From Rhodococcus ruber (GTDB lineage: Bacteria > Actinomycetota > Actinomycetes > Mycobacteriales > Mycobacteriaceae), in NCBI RefSeq assembly GCF_027270735.1, contig NZ_JAPWIJ010000008.1:248001-312000 (forward strand): 64,000 bases of DNA, written 5' to 3'. Positions 52,254 to 63,000 of the stretch are shown here, piece by piece (the first letter of the stretch is position 1; each line of letters begins with the position of its first letter). Under the pieces are notes generated by a model, which was not told where the DNA came from, did not search any database, and was given only the letters and a program-made list of their open reading frames with translations. The translations under genes were made by a program, and so were the position numbers.

Positions 52254-55200
52254 CTAGTCTTCGCCGACCTTGTTGAAGGCCTCGTCGATGATTTCGAGTT
52301 GCTCGACGGCGTGCACCTTGCTCGAGCCCGATGATGGTGCGGACATTGCGCGACGGGAGATGCGCTTGATGCCGACCAGCTTTTCGGGCATGAGCTCGGG
52401 CAGTGCGAGACCGAAGAACGGCCAGGCACCCTGGTTCGCAGGCTCTTCCTGAACCCAACGGAATTCCGTTGCGTTCGGGTAGCTCTCGAGTGCTTCCCGG
52501 ATCCGACGGACCGGCACGGGGTACAGCTGCTCGACGCGGACGATCGCGACGTCTTCGCGGTTGTCCTTCTGCTTGCGAGCGAGGAGCTCGTAGTAGAGCT
52601 TGCCGCTGACCATCAGCACTCGCTTGACCGCGCTGCGGTCACCGGTGCCGGTGTCGTAGGTGGGCTCGTCGAACACCGAGTGGAACTTGCCATCGGTGAA
52701 GTCCTCGATGTTGCTCACCGCTGCCTTGTTGCGCAGCATCGACTTCGGGGTGAAGACGATCAGCGGGCGACGAATGCCGTCACGCGCGTGCCTGCGCAGC
52801 AGGTGGAAGTAGTTCGCGGGGGTCGACGGGAGCGCGACGGTCATCGAGCCCTCGGCGCACAGCGTCAGGAAGCGTTCGATGCGTCCCGAGGTGTGGTCGG
52901 GACCCTGACCCTCGTGGCCGTGCGGCAGCAGCAGCACGACGTCGGAGAGCTGACCCCACTTGGCTTCACCGGAGGAGATGAACTCGTCGATGATGGACTG
53001 AGCGCCGTTGACGAAGTCGCCGAACTGCGCTTCCCACATCACCAGTGCGTCCGGGTTGCCCACGGAGTAGCCGTACTCGAAGCCGACGGCCGCGAACTCG
53101 CTCAACGCCGAGTCGTAGACCATGAACTTGCCGGGGTTGTCGCTGCCGATGTTCTGCAGCGGGGTGTACTCGGCACCGGTCTTCCGATCGATGATCACCG
53201 AGTGCCGCTGGGTGAACGTGCCACGGCGGGTGTCCTGGCCGGAGAAGCGAATATTGCGTCCCTCGTCCACCAACGATCCGAGTGCCAGCAGCTCGCCGAA
53301 TGCCCAGTCGACCTTGCCCTCGTGCGCCATCTCGCGACGCTTCTCGAGTACCGGCTTGACGCGCGGGTGCACGTTGAACCCGTCCGGGACGTCGAGGTGG
53401 GCATCACCGATACGGTGCAGGACGGCCTTGTCGACGGCCGTGGTGAGCTTGGCAGGCAACTGCTGGTCGAGTTCGACCGATTCGCTGGGCTCCGGGGTGT
53501 ACTTCTCGAGTTCGCGTACCTCGTTGAAGACGCGTTCGAGCTGACCCTGGTAGTCGCGAAGTGCATCCTCGGCTTCCTTGAGCGAGATGTCTCCACGGCC
53601 GATGAGCGATTCGGTGTAGCTCTTGCGGACGCTGCGCTTGGTGTCGATCACGTCGTACATCGCCGGCTGGGTCATCGAGGGGTCGTCGCCCTCGTTGTGA
53701 CCGCGACGGCGGTAGCAGATCATGTCGATGACGACGTCCTTGTGGAACTTCTGACGGAAGTCCACCGCCAGCTGGGCGACCCAGGCGCAGGCCTCGGGGT
53801 CGTCGCCGTTGACGTGGAAGATCGGCGCAGCGATCATCTTGGCCACATCGGTGCAGTACTCGGACGAACGCGAGAACTCCGGCGATGTGGTGAAGCCGAC
53901 CTGGTTGTTGACGACGATGTGCACTGTTCCGCCGGTGCGGTAGCCCCGAAGATCGGACAGGTTCAGTGTCTCGGCGACGACGCCCTGGCCGGCGAAGGCA
54001 GCATCTCCGTGCAGCATCAGCGGCAGGACGGAGTAGCCGCCCTGGCCGGTGCCCTTGTCGTGCAGATCCTGCTTGGCGCGGACGAGTCCCTCGAGTACAG
54101 GGTCGACGGCCTCGAGGTGCGACGGGTTCGCCGTGAGCGAGACCTTGATGTCGTTCTCGCCGAACATCTGGATGTACGTGCCCTCTGCACCGAGGTGGTA
54201 CTTCACGTCGCCGGAGCCGTGTGCGGCAGCCGGGTTCATGTTGCCCTCGAACTCGGTGAAGATCTTCGAGTACGGCTTACCGACGATGTTGGCGAGCACG
54301 TTGAGCCGGCCGCGGTGCGGCATGCCGATGACGACCTCGTCGAGGGCGTACTCCGCACTCTGGTCGATGACGGAGTCCATCATCGGTATGACCGACTCGG
54401 CACCTTCGAGCGAGAAGCGCTTCTGGCCGACGTACTTGGTCTGCAGGAACGTCTCGAAAGCCTCGGCGGCGTTGAGCTTGCTCAGGATGTACTTCTGTTG
54501 CGCCACAGTCGGTTTGACGTGCTTGGCTTCGACGCGCTCCTGCAGCCACGACACCTGTTCGGTCTCGAGGATGTGGGTGTACTCGACGCCGACGTGGCGG
54601 CAGTACGAGTCGCGCAGCACGCTGAGCACGTCGCGCAGCTTCATCTTGTCTTTGCCGTGGAATCCGCCGACCTTGAACTCGCGGTCGAGGTCCCACAGCG
54701 TGAGGTCGTGGCTGATCACGTCGAGGTCCGGGTGCATCCGGAACTTGTCCTTGGTGAACTGCAACGGGTCGGTGTCGGCCATCAGGTGACCGCGATTGCG
54801 GTACGCCGCGATGAGCTCGAGCACGCGGGTGTTCTTGTCGACCGTGCCCTCGGGCAGATCCTTGCGCCAGCGGATGGGCTCGTACGGGATCTTGAGCGAA
54901 TGGAACAGCTCGTCGTAGAACTCGTCGCTGATCAGCAGGTTGTGGATCGTCTTGAGGAAGTCACCCGACTCGGCACCCTGAATGATGCGGTGGTCGTACG
55001 TCGAGGTCAGCGTCATCAGCTTGCCGACGCCGAACTCGGCGAGACGCTCGTCGCTGGCACCCTGGAACTCTGCCGGGTACTCCATTGCGCCGGCACCGAT
55101 GATGGCGCCCTGGCCGTTCATCAGACGCGGCACCGAGTGCACGGTTCCGATTCCGCCGGGGTTGGTCAGCGAAATGGTGACGCCCTGGAAGTCCTCACCG

Positions 55201-56075
55201 GTGAGCTTGCCGTCGCGGGCGCGCCGGACGATGTCCTCGTAGGCGTTGTAGAACTGCGTGAACGTGAAGTCCTGCGTGTTCTTGATGGCAGCGACGACGA
55301 GCGAGCGGTTGCCGTCCTTGCCGGGCAGGTCGATCGCCAGACCGAGGTTGATCGCGGCCGGAGTGACGGCGTTCGGCTTGCCGTCGACCTCGGCGAAGTG
55401 GCGGTTCATGTTCGGGAACGCCTTGACGGCCTGCACGATGGCGTAGCCGAGCAGGTGCGTGAACGAGATCTTGCCGCCGCGGGTACGAGCGAGATGGTTG
55501 TTGATGACGAGACGGTTGTCCACCATCAACTTGGCCGGAATCGCACGCACGCTGGTTGCGGTCGGAATCTGCAACGAGGCCGACATGTTCTTCGCTACCG
55601 CTGCTGCTGCGCCGCGCAGGATCTTGCTCGACTCTTCGCCGAATTCGGCTGCTGCAGGGGCTGACTTCGCCGGAGCGGCCTTCTTCTCGGCAGGCTTTGC
55701 GGCGGCGGCAGGCTTCGCAGGCTCGGCCTTCGGCGCGGCGGCTTTCGGGGCAGCCTTGGGAGCTGCGGCCTTCGGAGCGTTGGCCTTGGGAGTGCTGTCC
55801 TTCTGCGGAGCCGAGGCGGCAGGCTTGGCGGGAGGCGCGGGTGCTGCTGGGGGAGCGGACTTTGCCGAACTACCGTTCGAGGCTGCGCCGTTCCCGTTAC
55901 CGGACGCACCGTTCGAGCTGCCGGCAGTCTCGTCGGTTACGGCCTGGGGGTCGTAATCGGTGAGGAACTCGTGCCAGCTCGCGTCGACGGAGGAAGGGTC
56001 TTGCTTGAATCGCTGGTACATCTCGTCGACCAGCCATTGATTTTGTCCGAATTGGGTAGTAGAGCTGCTGCTCAC
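52254..56075 (-). CDS. kgd: Multifunctional 2-oxoglutarate decarboxylase/dehydrogenase (E1-E2 fusion)
   Basis: The 1273-residue enzyme combines an E1-like N-terminal tag ([15 protein letters not shown]), a flexible Ala/Pro/Lys-rich linker (about residues 60-150), an E2 succinyltransferase domain (150-380; DHRIIQG near 361) and a thiamine-diphosphate E1 domain ([16 protein letters not shown] near 591; [13 protein letters not shown] near 1055). It has no lipoyl domain, as in mycobacterial Kgd, which feeds the TCA cycle and is inhibited by GarA. ATG 56075 is clear. Confidence 0.97.
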   Translation of the reverse strand: MSSSSTTQFGQNQWLVDEMYQRFKQDPSSVDASWHEFLTDYDPQAVTDETAGSSNGASGNGNGAASNGSSAKSAPPAAPAPPAKPAASAPQKDSTPKANAPKAAAPKAAPKAAAPKAEPAKPAAAAKPAEKKAAPAKSAPAAAEFGEESSKILRGAAAAVAKNMSASLQIPTATSVRAIPAKLMVDNRLVINNHLARTRGGKISFTHLLGYAIVQAVKAFPNMNRHFAEVDGKPNAVTPAAINLGLAIDLPGKDGNRSLVVAAIKNTQDFTFTQFYNAYEDIVRRARDGKLTGEDFQGVTISLTNPGGIGTVHSVPRLMNGQGAIIGAGAMEYPAEFQGASDERLAEFGVGKLMTLTSTYDHRIIQGAESGDFLKTIHNLLISDEFYDELFHSLKIPYEPIRWRKDLPEGTVDKNTRVLELIAAYRNRGHLMADTDPLQFTKDKFRMHPDLDVISHDLTLWDLDREFKVGGFHGKDKMKLRDVLSVLRDSYCRHVGVEYTHILETEQVSWLQERVEAKHVKPTVAQQKYILSKLNAAEAFETFLQTKYVGQKRFSLEGAESVIPMMDSVIDQSAEYALDEVVIGMPHRGRLNVLANIVGKPYSKIFTEFEGNMNPAAAHGSGDVKYHLGAEGTYIQMFGENDIKVSLTANPSHLEAVDPVLEGLVRAKQDLHDKGTGQGGYSVLPLMLHGDAAFAGQGVVAETLNLSDLRGYRTGGTVHIVVNNQVGFTTSPEFSRSSEYCTDVAKMIAAPIFHVNGDDPEACAWVAQLAVDFRQKFHKDVVIDMICYRRRGHNEGDDPSMTQPAMYDVIDTKRSVRKSYTESLIGRGDISLKEAEDALRDYQGQLERVFNEVRELEKYTPEPSESVELDQQLPAKLTTAVDKAVLHRIGDAHLDVPDGFNVHPRVKPVLEKRREMAHEGKVDWAFGELLALGSLVDEGRNIRFSGQDTRRGTFTQRHSVIIDRKTGAEYTPLQNIGSDNPGKFMVYDSALSEFAAVGFEYGYSVGNPDALVMWEAQFGDFVNGAQSIIDEFISSGEAKWGQLSDVVLLLPHGHEGQGPDHTSGRIERFLTLCAEGSMTVALPSTPANYFHLLRRHARDGIRRPLIVFTPKSMLRNKAAVSNIEDFTDGKFHSVFDEPTYDTGTGDRSAVKRVLMVSGKLYYELLARKQKDNREDVAIVRVEQLYPVPVRRIREALESYPNATEFRWVQEEPANQGAWPFFGLALPELMPEKLVGIKRISRRAMSAPSSGSSKVHAVEQLEIIDEAFNKVGED

Positions 56076-56185
56076 GGCAGTAGTTCGCCTCGTTTCTGTC
56101 TTCGTTCCCGTTCAGCGCGCGTACAAGTCCAGGCTAGACCTTTGGTCCAGCTCACGTGCGTCCGGGACGTAGCTGTGATATGTAC

Positions 56186-59100
56186 TCACCGGTAACCATC
56201 GGCCTCGTTGTCGATGACTCCTTGGACTATCGAATTATTCCCCCGGTTCGTTTCGGCCGCAGTCCACAACCGGGCGTAGAAACCGCCCTGGGCGCGAAGT
56301 TCCGAATGTCGTCCAGTTTCCACGATACGTCCGCCGTCCACGACGACGATCAGATCGGCACGTGCGGCGGTCGCCAATCGGTGCGCCACCACCACTGCCG
56401 TGCGGGTGCGTACGACGGCGTCGCTGGCCGCGAGCACGGTGCGTTCGGTGGCAGGATCGAGCGTGGCGGTTGCCTCGTCGAGGAGGAGCAGATCGGGGTC
56501 GACCAGTTCGGCTCGCGCCAGCGCGATCAGTTGCCGTTGGCCAGCGGAGAGCCCCTGGCCGCGCTCTCCGACTGGTTGGTTCATACCGCCGCGAAGTGCA
56601 GCGATGGTGGTCAGAGCGCCCACCGAGCGAGCCGCGTTCTCGATGTCGGCGCGGGTGGCGTCGGGTCTGCCGTAGGCGATGTTCGACGCAACGGTTCCGG
56701 TGAACAGGTGCGCTTCCTGCGGTACGACGCCCAGTCGTTGCCGATAGTCGGACAGTCGATAGTCGCGCAGATCGTTGCCGCCGACGCGCACCGATCCGGA
56801 GGTCGGGTCGTAGAAGCGGGCCAGCAGTTTCACCACGGTGGATTTGCCTGCTCCGGTGCGCCCGACCAATGCGACGGTGGTGCCGGCGGGGATGGTGAGA
56901 GATACCTCACTCAATGCGTCGGAGTGAGCTCCGGCATAGCGAAACCCGACGTCGACGAGGTCGATGTCGGCGCGTAGGCGTCCGCCGGGAAGTGCGGTCG
57001 TGTTCGCGGTCGTGGCGGTTTCGATCGAACTCTCGGTGCGCAACAGGTCGCCGATGCGTCCGACGCCGACACGTGCCTGCTGGTAACCGTCGAACACCTG
57101 CGAGAGCTGTTGAATCGGTCCGAAGAGCAGTCCGAGATACAGGACGAACGCCACGAGGGTGCCTGCGGTGGTGGTGCCGGTCGCGATCTGATGTGCGCCG
57201 ACGAACACAACGACGGCGAGAGCGATGTCGGAGAGCAGTGTGATCAGCGGGAAGAACACCGAGATCGCGGTCTGCGATCGCATTCGACTCGCTCGGTAAT
57301 TGTCGGAGCGCTCGGCGAACCGGGATGCGGCGTACTCCTCACGCCGGTAGGCCTGTGCCGCGCGCAGGCCCGTGACGTTCTCTTGGAAGTCGGCGTTGAC
57401 GATCGAGATGCGCTCGCGGGACGTCGAGTACGCCGCCGACGAAATCCGGCGAAAGATCACGGTGGCCACGGCGAGGGGCGGCACGACCGCCAACGCCACC
57501 AGGCCGAGAGTGAGGTCCGTGACGAGCAGGGCGGCTGCGATACCGAGGACGGTCAACACGCTCACGACAGCGGTCGATGCCCCGGTCTGAATGAACGACG
57601 ACAGCGCATCGACGTCGGTGGTCATCCGAGTCATGATGCGGCCCGAGAGCTCACGCTCGTAGTAGTCGAGGCCGAGCCGCTGAATGTGGGCGTAGCTACG
57701 CACACGAAGTCCGAAGAGCACCCGCTCGCCTGCCCGCGCAGTGATGATCGTCGTCCAACAGACGACGAACCAACTCGCTGCTGCCAGTACGACGCCGATC
57801 GACGTGGCGATCCACAGGGTGTTCGAGTCTCCTCGAGCCACTCCGCTGTCCACCGCGTAGCGAACGAGCGAGGGGAAGGCGATGGAGGCCAACGAGTCGA
57901 GTGCGAGCAGAACGACCACGGCGGCGAGCAACATTCGGACCGGGCCGAGCAATCTGGACAACCGGAAGCCCGGGTCGGGTCGGCGGAGATCGGATCCCGA
58001 TGTGCCCGGGTCCTCGGTTGCCGGAGGCAGGGCTGCGACCGCCTCGGAAATTGCGGGTGTCGGTGCCAGTGAGCCGAACGCCCCCGCCATCGCAGTTCCG
58101 TGGCCACCGCCGCCCCCGGGAGCTGCGACGCTGCCGGGCTCTACCGACGATTCCGGCGCGGTCTCGGGCCACAGCGACTCGGCGGAGGGCTCCTCGATCG
58201 GGTCGTGGGCCGGCTCGGTGCCCGGTTCGTCGTCGCCATCGGCCAGGAGAGCGCGAAACAACGGACAGCGCCGGTCGAGTTCGTCGACCGTTCCGGTGTC
58301 GATGATCCGACCGTTGTCGAGCACGGCGACGCGGTCGGCCAGTGTCAGGGTCGAACGGCGATGAGCGAGAACGAGAGTTGCCCGCGTCCGGATGCCGCGC
58401 AGCGCTTCGAATATGGAGGCTTCGGTTTCCGCGTCGACGGCGGATGTGGCGTCGTCGAGAATCAGAATTCGAGGTTCCACGAGGAGGGCGCGTGCCAGCG
58501 CGATGCGCTGGCGCTGTCCTCCGGAGAGTGTGAGCCCGCGTTCGCCGACCAGGCTGTCGTATCCCTCGGGCAACGCGTCGATGAAGGTGGAGGCCTGCGC
58601 CAGGCGCGCCGCGCGCTCGATGTCGTCGGCAGTGGCGTCGGGCCTGCCGAGGGCGATGTTGGCGGCGATGGTGTCGGAGAACAGGAACGGCTCGTCGAAC
58701 ACCAGTGACACCGCTTCGCGCAGTGACGTCGAGTCGAGGTCGTCGATATCGATGGCATCACCGTCTGACGTCAGCTCGATGTGCCCTTCGGCAGGACGGT
58801 AGAAGCGGGGGAGCAGGAGCGCGAGTGCGGTTTTCCCGGAACCCGCATGTCCGACGACGGCAACGGTCTCCCCGGGCGAGATGGTCAGGCTCAGATCGGT
58901 GAGTACGTCCCGCTCGGGCTCGAACCCGAACGTCACGTCGCGGATGCGAACGCCGAGAGGTCCGTCCGGCAAGGAAAGAGGCTTTGCCGGTTCCGGGTCG
59001 GACGGCTCGGTGTCGACCACCTCGTAGACGCGTTCGACGGCCGCGCGGGAGAGTTGGGCCATGATCACCACGGACGAGACGGTCCTGGTGACGGCGGACA

Positions 59101-60079
59101 ACGTGGCGACGTAGGTCGCGAAGGCCAGGAACGTGCCGATGGTGATGTGGCCCTGCAGCGCGAGGTATCCGCCGAGGGCGATGACTCCGACGAGACCGAG
59201 CTGCGGAATGGTGGCCATCGACGGCGCGAACCGCGAGTTGATCTTCGCCGACCGCATGCGCTCGGCGAACAATGTGCGACCGAGCTGTTCGATGCGATCG
59301 ACCGCGCGGGCTTCCTGACCGAAGCCCTTGACCACTCGAACCCCGGTGACGGTCTCTTCGACATGCTGCGCCAGATCGGCGGCACGTTGTTGAGCAGACC
59401 ACGTGGCGGCGAAGAGGGTCGGCCGCATTCGGTAGACCACGATGCTCACCGCGGGAACGATGAGGACTGCGACGACGGTGAGCAACGGTGAGAGATACGC
59501 CATTACCACCAGGGCGAGGACGAACTGCAGAATCGCTCCAGCCGAGAGCGGCACCATGGCCAGTAGACCCTGGACGAGTTGCAGGTCGGTGATCGATCTC
59601 GACACGACCTGGCCGGTACGAATCTCGTCCTGTTTGCGACCGTCGAGCCGCTGCAGCGATGCAAGCAGATCCAGACGTAGGTCGTGCTGAACGTCGATCG
59701 AGAGCCTGCCGGCGAGCATGCGCCTGCCGAACTGGCAGGCGAATCGCACCAGACCCAGCAGGCCGATGGCGACGGCGACCGTGAGAATCACGTTGCTCTT
59801 GCCTGCGGTCGCGTCGTCGATCGCCACCCTGGTGAGCAGCGGGAACGAGATGTCGATGACCGCGGCGATCATCGTGACACCCAGTGCGCCCAGCGCCGTG
59901 CGCCGGTGCAGCATGCATTGCGCCGTCAGACGTCGGATCCAACCACGTGGGGTGCTCGACGCTGCGCTGTCGGCCGGGACATCATCACGTGGCGGAATGG
60001 ACTCGACGAGGGTGCCGTTGTTCGCCGCGTCGCGATCCACTGCCGCGCCGCGGTTCGTCACCGAATTACTGTGTGCCAT
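56186..60079 (-). CDS. Fused two-half ABC exporter with one degenerate ATP site
   Basis: A 1297-residue chain with two TMD-NBD halves. Half 1: Walker A GHAGSGKTALALLLP, signature [15 protein letters not shown], Walker B ILILDDATSAVD, where Asp replaces the catalytic Glu. Half 2: Walker A GRTGAGKSTVVKLL, signature LSAGQRQLIALARAE, Walker B LLLLDEATATLD. A 90-residue acidic Pro/Glu/Gly linker joins them. The halves correspond to the adjacent heterodimer genes Rv1272c/Rv1273c in M. tuberculosis. Substrate is unknown; lipids or drugs are likely. Confidence 0.93.
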   Translation of the reverse strand: MAHSNSVTNRGAAVDRDAANNGTLVESIPPRDDVPADSAASSTPRGWIRRLTAQCMLHRRTALGALGVTMIAAVIDISFPLLTRVAIDDATAGKSNVILTVAVAIGLLGLVRFACQFGRRMLAGRLSIDVQHDLRLDLLASLQRLDGRKQDEIRTGQVVSRSITDLQLVQGLLAMVPLSAGAILQFVLALVVMAYLSPLLTVVAVLIVPAVSIVVYRMRPTLFAATWSAQQRAADLAQHVEETVTGVRVVKGFGQEARAVDRIEQLGRTLFAERMRSAKINSRFAPSMATIPQLGLVGVIALGGYLALQGHITIGTFLAFATYVATLSAVTRTVSSVVIMAQLSRAAVERVYEVVDTEPSDPEPAKPLSLPDGPLGVRIRDVTFGFEPERDVLTDLSLTISPGETVAVVGHAGSGKTALALLLPRFYRPAEGHIELTSDGDAIDIDDLDSTSLREAVSLVFDEPFLFSDTIAANIALGRPDATADDIERAARLAQASTFIDALPEGYDSLVGERGLTLSGGQRQRIALARALLVEPRILILDDATSAVDAETEASIFEALRGIRTRATLVLAHRRSTLTLADRVAVLDNGRIIDTGTVDELDRRCPLFRALLADGDDEPGTEPAHDPIEEPSAESLWPETAPESSVEPGSVAAPGGGGGHGTAMAGAFGSLAPTPAISEAVAALPPATEDPGTSGSDLRRPDPGFRLSRLLGPVRMLLAAVVVLLALDSLASIAFPSLVRYAVDSGVARGDSNTLWIATSIGVVLAAASWFVVCWTTIITARAGERVLFGLRVRSYAHIQRLGLDYYERELSGRIMTRMTTDVDALSSFIQTGASTAVVSVLTVLGIAAALLVTDLTLGLVALAVVPPLAVATVIFRRISSAAYSTSRERISIVNADFQENVTGLRAAQAYRREEYAASRFAERSDNYRASRMRSQTAISVFFPLITLLSDIALAVVVFVGAHQIATGTTTAGTLVAFVLYLGLLFGPIQQLSQVFDGYQQARVGVGRIGDLLRTESSIETATTANTTALPGGRLRADIDLVDVGFRYAGAHSDALSEVSLTIPAGTTVALVGRTGAGKSTVVKLLARFYDPTSGSVRVGGNDLRDYRLSDYRQRLGVVPQEAHLFTGTVASNIAYGRPDATRADIENAARSVGALTTIAALRGGMNQPVGERGQGLSAGQRQLIALARAELVDPDLLLLDEATATLDPATERTVLAASDAVVRTRTAVVVAHRLATAARADLIVVVDGGRIVETGRHSELRAQGGFYARLWTAAETNRGNNSIVQGVIDNEADGYR

Positions 60080-60145
60080 CGATGAACCAAAGTAGACCCG
60101 ATCACCGACAGCGTTCGTCGGCGATCGCGGTTACCGGTTCCGACC

Positions 60146-60916
60146 TCAGTCGATGTCGCGGGTGCGGGCGAGAAACCAGCCGCTGCCAGTAAGGATCGCT
60201 GCCCACAATGCGAGCCCGAGCGGTGCCCACGGCCACGACGCCAGATCGCCGGCGTCGTCCAATTGTGTGGCCGCCATCGTCGGCAGAGTCAGGTTCGACG
60301 GCAGCGCGGTGGCAACGGGTCCCAACCCCACTCCGAACAGGATCAGCGAGAGCAGACCCTCGCCGAACGGCAGCCATGCGACGAGCACGATGGCCGCCCA
60401 CGTCGGAGATTTGAGTAGCAGTCCCAGCCCTGCACCGATCATCGACCACAGCACGACGGCCAGCAGACACGACGCGACCACGCCGATGAACGGGCCGTCG
60501 AGCATCACGGTCCGGTCGTTGAAGATCAGCAGGCAGATCAGGCTGGCCAGCAGTACGACCAGTCCGTACCCGAGTCCGAACAGTGCGGTGACGATCAGTT
60601 TGGCGGCGATCACCCCGTCGCGGCCCCGGGCCGTCAAGAAGCTGGTGGTGATGGTCTTGTGGCGAAACTCGGTCCCGGCATTGACGGCACCGAAGATGCC
60701 GGCGAAGAGGATTGCGGCTCCGGCGGCGACGTACAGGCCGATCGAGGCGACACCACCCGAGATATCCAGGTCCTCCTCGTACGGACCTAACTGGTTCGCG
60801 ATCACCGACGTGATGACAGACGCGAAGATTCCGACGACGATCGGCGCGATCGCCAGTGCCCACCAGAACTTCAGCGTCGTGACCTTACGGATCTCCGACG
60901 TCAGCAGAGCGTTCAT
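60146..60916 (-). CDS. ABC-2-type transporter permease
   Basis: A 256-residue permease with about six helices: FWWALAIAPIVVGIFASVITSVI, LYVAAGAAILFAGIFGAVN, LVVLLASLICLLIF and a C-terminal LALWAAILTGSGWFLARTRD. The conserved EFRHKTITTSFLTARGR loop precedes helix 3, typical of ABC-2 permeases paired with CcmA-type ATPases. The ATG overlaps the ATPase stop (ATGA). Confidence 0.88.
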   Translation of the reverse strand: MNALLTSEIRKVTTLKFWWALAIAPIVVGIFASVITSVIANQLGPYEEDLDISGGVASIGLYVAAGAAILFAGIFGAVNAGTEFRHKTITTSFLTARGRDGVIAAKLIVTALFGLGYGLVVLLASLICLLIFNDRTVMLDGPFIGVVASCLLAVVLWSMIGAGLGLLLKSPTWAAIVLVAWLPFGEGLLSLILFGVGLGPVATALPSNLTLPTMAATQLDDAGDLASWPWAPLGLALWAAILTGSGWFLARTRDID

Positions 60917-62007
60917 CGCTGGCCCCCGTTCCAGTTCTGCGGCGGACCGTATTCGGGCGGAGGCGGGCTGTACCCCGGAGGCGGGCCGTAACCCGGAGGC
61001 GGGCCGTAACCCGGAGGAGGACCGAAGTTCTGCGGTGGCGCATAACCCTGCTGATGTCCCGGCGGCGGCCCGTACGGATTCTGCCCGACCGGTGCCGCGG
61101 TGTACTGCCCCGCCGTCATCGACAGGAACACCTGCTCGAGGTCGACGTGCTCTGCGGTGGTGCCGAACACCGTGACATCGGCGTCGGCGGCGATGCGTGC
61201 GATCGTGGCCGCGTCGGTGCCTGCGACGCCGATACGTCCGTCGGGCAGGAGCTGAGTGTCGTTGAGGCCGTTCGATGCCAACGCGATCGCCAGTTTCGCC
61301 GGGTCCGACGCCGCCACGAGCACGCGGCTCGGGCGGGTGGACCGCAACTGTGCGATCGAACCCTGATACATCAGCGAGCCGGCGCTGACGATCACCAGAT
61401 TGTCGACGGTCTGCTCGATTTCACGAAGAATGTGACTCGAGATCAATACCGTCCGCCCCGACGCTGCGAATGCCTTCAGGAAATCGCGCAGCCAGGCGAT
61501 CCCCTCGGGGTCGAGACCGTTCGCCGGTTCGTCGAGGACGAGGATTTCGGGGTCTCCGAGTAGGGCTGTCGCCAAAGTCAGACGCTGCCGCATACCGAGC
61601 GAGAAGCCGCCTGCGGGGCGGTGGGCGGCATCGCCGAGGCCGACGAGGTACAGCACGTCGAGGGCGCGGCTGTCGGGTACGCCGATTGCCGCCGTGTAGA
61701 TCTTCAGGTGATGAGCGGCGCTCCGTTTGGGGTGCATGCTCAGCGAGTCGAGAACGGCTCCCACTGTGTGGGCAGGGTGTGTTGCGGCACCGAACGGTGC
61801 GCCGTTCACGAGGCCGATCCCGGAGGTGGGTGCCACGAGCCCGAGCAGCATGCGCAGTGTGGTGGTCTTACCCGATCCGTTGGGACCGAGGAATCCGGTG
61901 ACGGTGCCGCGCGGAACGACGAAGCTCAGGTCCGACACCGCCCGAACGGTGCCGAATTGTTTGGTCAGTGCCTGCGCTTCCAGCGCTGCTCCCGAGTAGC
62001 TGGTCAT
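60913..62007 (-). CDS. ABC-2-type transporter ATPase with Pro/Gly/Tyr-rich tail
   Basis: The 364-residue ATPase has Walker A GPNGSGKTTTLRMLLGL, signature FSLGMRQRLTLATALL, Walker B ILVLDEPANGLDPEG and His switch ISSHILREIEQ. Its last 55 residues are low-complexity PPPGYG repeats (NPYGPPPGHQQGYAPP, then three GYGPPP-type units), which may mediate condensation or protein contacts. ATG 62007 is preferred; the GTG at 62055 lies inside a regulatory palindrome. It pairs with the overlapping permease. Confidence 0.92.
   Translation of the reverse strand: MTSYSGAALEAQALTKQFGTVRAVSDLSFVVPRGTVTGFLGPNGSGKTTTLRMLLGLVAPTSGIGLVNGAPFGAATHPAHTVGAVLDSLSMHPKRSAAHHLKIYTAAIGVPDSRALDVLYLVGLGDAAHRPAGGFSLGMRQRLTLATALLGDPEILVLDEPANGLDPEGIAWLRDFLKAFAASGRTVLISSHILREIEQTVDNLVIVSAGSLMYQGSIAQLRSTRPSRVLVAASDPAKLAIALASNGLNDTQLLPDGRIGVAGTDAATIARIAADADVTVFGTTAEHVDLEQVFLSMTAGQYTAAPVGQNPYGPPPGHQQGYAPPQNFGPPPGYGPPPGYGPPPGYSPPPPEYGPPQNWNGGQR
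60959..61030 (-). repeat. Four 18-base tandem repeats encoding PPPGYG units
   Basis: Units at 60959, 60977, 60995 and 61013 share GGAGGCGGGCCGTAACCC (the last is diverged). Two are identical, suggesting recent expansion. Confidence 0.88.
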
Positions 62008-62040
62008 CGCTGCGGAATCCCCCTGGCCGTCGAACTGCAC

Positions 62041-62071
62041 GTGTACCGGTTGCACGTGGCAACCGGTACAC
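62041..62071. promoter_or_regulatory. 13-base perfect palindrome upstream of the ABC-2 operon
   Basis: GTGTACCGGTTGC (62041-62053) and GCAACCGGTACAC (62059-62071) flank ACGTG. It starts 34 bases before the ATPase ATG, a strong operator candidate for a dimeric repressor. No regulator gene is adjacent. Confidence 0.65.
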
Positions 62072-62117
62072 GAGGCTACGGGGTGAGACCGACTTCGTCG
62101 CGGGTGCGGCCCCTATG

Positions 62118-62957
62118 TCAGCGAAGCAGCGCGGCGCCGATTTCGCGGTAGGTCTCGAGCGGATCGGCGTCGTCGGGAAGAGAATGCAGTGTCACGTGGG
62201 ATGCGCCCGCGGCGAGGTGCTCCTGCAATCGTCCTGCGATCGCGTCGGCCGTGCCGTGCGCCACCAGAGCGTCGATCAGTCGGTCGCTGCCACCGTCCCC
62301 GATCTCTTCGTCCGAGTAGCCGAGCCGGTTCAGATTGTTGGTGTAGTTGCGAAGGTGAAGATAGGGGTTGTTCACCGGTGGTCGGCCGATCTCTCGGGCC
62401 TTCTGTGGGTCGGATTCCAGAACCACCTTGTGCTCGGGTGCCAGAATCTTGTTCGGCCCCAATGCTTCTCGCGCCTCACGGGTGTGTTCGGGGGTGGTCA
62501 GGTACGGATGCGCACCGGCCGTGCGGTCGGCGGCGAGCGCAAGAACCTTGGGGCCGAGCGCAGCGAGGACGCGTCGTTCCGCCGGCACTCCTGCGGTGTC
62601 GAGATCGTCCAGATACGACACCAGGGCGTCGTATGGCTTGGTGTATTCCTGCGTTGCCTCCGGGTGGCCGGCACCGATTCCGAGGAGGAATCGTCCCGGA
62701 TGCTTCTTTTCCAACCGGTGATACGACTGCGCGACGTCCGCGGCTGCGTCCGACCAGATGTTGACGATGCCGGTTGCCACCACGACCGTCTCGGTGGCGT
62801 TGAGAATCTCTTCGGTGGTGGTCAGATCCGCGGGCGGGGAGCCGCCGAGCCAGATAGTTCCGTAGCCGAATGACTCGATGGCACGAGACAGTTTGGGAGT
62901 GAACGCCGAGTGAAGTCGCCAGACGCCGTACTTGCCGAGTTCAGGTGTGGAAGTCAT
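62118..62957 (-). CDS. F420-dependent LLM-class oxidoreductase
   Basis: The 279-residue luciferase-like TIM-barrel protein matches the actinobacterial F420 family TIGR03620: YGTIWLGGSPPADL, VATGIVNIWSDAAADVAQSY, RFLLGIGAGHPE, ALGPKVLALAADRTAGAHPYL and a C-terminal HLAAGASHVTLHSL. ATG 62957 is the start. F420 use is inferred from family; the substrate is unknown. Confidence 0.88.
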   Translation of the reverse strand: MTSTPELGKYGVWRLHSAFTPKLSRAIESFGYGTIWLGGSPPADLTTTEEILNATETVVVATGIVNIWSDAAADVAQSYHRLEKKHPGRFLLGIGAGHPEATQEYTKPYDALVSYLDDLDTAGVPAERRVLAALGPKVLALAADRTAGAHPYLTTPEHTREAREALGPNKILAPEHKVVLESDPQKAREIGRPPVNNPYLHLRNYTNNLNRLGYSDEEIGDGGSDRLIDALVAHGTADAIAGRLQEHLAAGASHVTLHSLPDDADPLETYREIGAALLR

Positions 62958-63000
62958 GTGGGATTACAACGCCGCACGCTTGCGAAGATTCCGTACATTC

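Noticed and set aside
52680..55664. Very long open frame (994 codons) antisense to kgd
   Set aside because: It mirrors the codon structure of a certain gene in high-GC DNA. Its translation has no recognisable domain.
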